This document shows positions 6,914 through 8,241 of a DNA stretch of 8,241 bases, in pieces (the stretch's first letter is position 1; the number at the start of each line of letters is the position of its first letter). Both the position numbers and the translations under genes were made by a program. The DNA comes from Brevundimonas sp. UBA5936 (GTDB lineage Bacteria > Pseudomonadota > Alphaproteobacteria > Caulobacterales > Caulobacteraceae): NCBI GenBank assembly GCA_002430835.1, contig DJDA01000094.1, positions 1 through 8,241 of the forward strand. Direction: 5' to 3'. The notes under the pieces are model-generated. The model had not been told where the DNA came from, searched no databases, and saw only the letters and a program-made list of their open reading frames with translations.

Positions 6914-7623
6914 CGTCTCCCACCACCGCCATGGTTCTCGCCGCCGGGCTCGGCACGCGGATGCGCCCCCTGACTGACGATCGGCCCAAGGCGCTGGTCG
7001 AGGTCGGCGGCAAGGTGCTGATCGACCATGTGCTCGACCGGTTGGCCGAGGCGGGCGTGACCGACGCCGTGGTCAACGTTCACTGGTTCGCCGACCGGCT
7101 GGAAAGGCATCTGGCCGCCCGCACCCGCCCGAATATCCGCATCTCCGACGAGCGCGCCGAACTGCTGGAAACCGGCGGCGGGCTGAAGAAGGCGCGCCCC
7201 CTGCTAGGCGACGATCCCGTCTTCGTCGCCAATATCGACAGCGTCTGGATCGACCGGGGCGACGCCCTTTCTGACCTGGTCCGCCTGTGGAATCCCGCGC
7301 GCATGGACGCCGCCCTGCTGCTGGCCCGGCGCGAAGGCTCCATCGGCTTCGAGGGCGGCGGCGACTTCTTCCTCGCCGACGACGGCGCCCTGACCTTCCG
7401 GGGCGAGGCCGCCAGCGCGCCCTACGCCTATATGGGCGTCCACATCACCCGGCCCGATTACGCCGACCACGGCCCCGACGGTCCCTTCTCGCTCAGTCCC
7501 CTGTGGCGCGCCTCGGCCGCCGAGGGTCGCCTGTTCGGCTGCGTGCTCGACGGCGACTGGATGCACGTCGGCGACCCGCAGGCGCGTGACGCGGCCGAAG
7601 CCCGACTGAAGGCGGAGACCTGA
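6910..7623 (+). CDS. murU: N-acetylmuramate-1-phosphate uridylyltransferase MurU
   Basis: MurU converts MurNAc-alpha-1-phosphate plus UTP to UDP-MurNAc, completing the salvage route that bypasses MurA and MurB and is known from Pseudomonas putida to give intrinsic fosfomycin tolerance. The 237-residue product is a sugar-nucleotidyltransferase: the signature LAAGLGTRMRPLT (10-22) with Pro26-Lys27, ETGGGLKKA (87-95), the metal-binding NID (108-110, Asp110) in NIDSVW, and the closing HVGDP (219-223). The frame is open upstream to an ATG at 6820, but the start at 6910 is chosen because it gives the canonical short N-terminus, has GGAGG (6895-6899) 10 nt upstream, and forms an ATGA overlap with the amgK stop. 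Its length is close to that of the P. putida enzyme. Glucose-1-phosphate thymidylyl- or uridylyltransferase is the alternative, made unlikely by the amgK neighbour. Confidence 0.92.
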   Translation: MTSPTTAMVLAAGLGTRMRPLTDDRPKALVEVGGKVLIDHVLDRLAEAGVTDAVVNVHWFADRLERHLAARTRPNIRISDERAELLETGGGLKKARPLLGDDPVFVANIDSVWIDRGDALSDLVRLWNPARMDAALLLARREGSIGFEGGGDFFLADDGALTFRGEAASAPYAYMGVHITRPDYADHGPDGPFSLSPLWRASAAEGRLFGCVLDGDWMHVGDPQARDAAEARLKAET

Positions 7624-7625
7624 TC

Positions 7626-8241
7626 ATGACGGGGGGGCGCTTCGATCCGTTCGCCGGAAGCGGGCCGCGCTGGCGCGCCGTGCCCGCCTGGCGGCCCTTC
7701 CTCGAAGACCTGGCGGCGGGGGTGCTGAACTGGCTGGGCGACGCCCCGCCCGAGACCCTGACCGACGCCACCATCCTGCTGCCCAACCGACGCGCCGCCC
7801 GCGCCTTCTCCTTCGCCCTGGGCAAGCTGGCGGGCGAGCGTCCCGTCCTGCTGCCTCAGGTGCGCCCGCTCGGCGATCTGGAAGAGGACGAGCCGCCCTT
7901 CGCCCCCGGCGAACTGGGTCTGGACCTGCCGCCCGCCATCGCCCCCCTGACGCGCCGCTTCGAAATGGCGCGCATGATCGCCGAGGACTTCGAGCCGGGG
8001 ATGAAGCCCCTGCGCGCCCTCGAAATGGCCGATGCGCTGGGCGCCTTCCTCGATTCCTGCCAGCTGGAGGAAGTCTCCGACCTGTCGCGCGTCGCGACCC
8101 TGGCCGAACAGGATCTGGCCGAACACTGGCGCGAGAGCGCCCGCTTCCTCGGCCTCGCCGTCGAGGCCTGGCCCAAACGGCTGGAGGCGCTCGGCCTGGT
8201 CGATCCGGCCTGGCGCCGCGCCACCCTGCTGCGCCGCCTGG
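7626..8241 (+). CDS. addB: AddB, double-strand-break repair helicase-nuclease subunit (5' part, runs off the window)
   Basis: AddB pairs with the AddA helicase-nuclease to resect DNA double-strand breaks before RecA-dependent recombination. Only the first 205 codons are present, and the frame stays open to the edge. The N-terminal signature of the alphaproteobacterial AddB branch is visible: ATILLPNRRAARAF (48-61) followed by LLPQVRPLGDLEEDEPPF (74-91), which I recall as LLP-x-(I/V)-RPLGD-x-xED in relatives. The iron-sulfur and nuclease residues lie in the C-terminal part outside the window. The ATG is 2 nt after the murU stop, with GGAG (7614-7617) inside the murU end as ribosome site, 8 nt upstream, so translation is probably coupled. 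Codons 2-5 contain a run of seven G (7631-7637). addA would be expected next, beyond the window. Confidence 0.9.
   Translation, partial: MTGGRFDPFAGSGPRWRAVPAWRPFLEDLAAGVLNWLGDAPPETLTDATILLPNRRAARAFSFALGKLAGERPVLLPQVRPLGDLEEDEPPFAPGELGLDLPPAIAPLTRRFEMARMIAEDFEPGMKPLRALEMADALGAFLDSCQLEEVSDLSRVATLAEQDLAEHWRESARFLGLAVEAWPKRLEALGLVDPAWRRATLLRRL

Noticed and set aside
7458..8126. 222-codon minus-strand frame spanning the murU-addB junction
   Set aside because: It overlaps two firmly identified genes and reads as a compositional shadow.

Overview
The window is very GC-rich DNA, densely coded with short intergenic gaps. Gene content and order (tsaE-amgK-murU-addB) together with secreted S9 peptidases suggest an alphaproteobacterium, most likely Caulobacterales (Brevundimonas/Caulobacter-like). 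This placement rests on recognising protein families and gene order, not on a database search.

Left half, minus strand (1-4412): two adjacent paralogous secreted serine peptidases of family S9 (prolyl oligopeptidase clan, dipeptidyl-peptidase-5-like), read from 4412 down to 119 with an 88-nt gap. Both have an export signal, a beta-propeller and a C-terminal alpha/beta-hydrolase domain with an intact Ser-Asp-His triad. After a 64-nt spacer with a GC-rich hairpin comes the first 18 codons of a third exported protein (54 to 1), cut by the window edge. Together they look like a periplasmic peptide-degradation cluster. A sigma70-like promoter candidate lies just upstream of the first peptidase.

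Right half, plus strand (4524-8241): a divergent, tightly packed cluster of an HX5D lysophospholipid-type acyltransferase, tsaE (t6A tRNA modification ATPase), amgK (anomeric MurNAc/GlcNAc kinase), murU (MurNAc-1-P uridylyltransferase) and the 5' part of addB (AddAB double-strand-break repair). Junctions are +10 nt, an 8-nt overlap, a 4-nt ATGA overlap and +2 nt, so one polycistronic mRNA with translational coupling is likely. AmgK and MurU perform consecutive steps that return recycled MurNAc to UDP-MurNAc, bypassing MurA/MurB. TsaE and AddB are housekeeping functions sharing the operon.

No RNA gene, mobile element, CRISPR array or clear repeat array was found. I see no evidence for a previously undescribed system: the region reads as ordinary chromosome. 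The points worth a second look are divergence between the tandem peptidases, a probable Tat-type signal on the truncated gene, and a few local sequence oddities.
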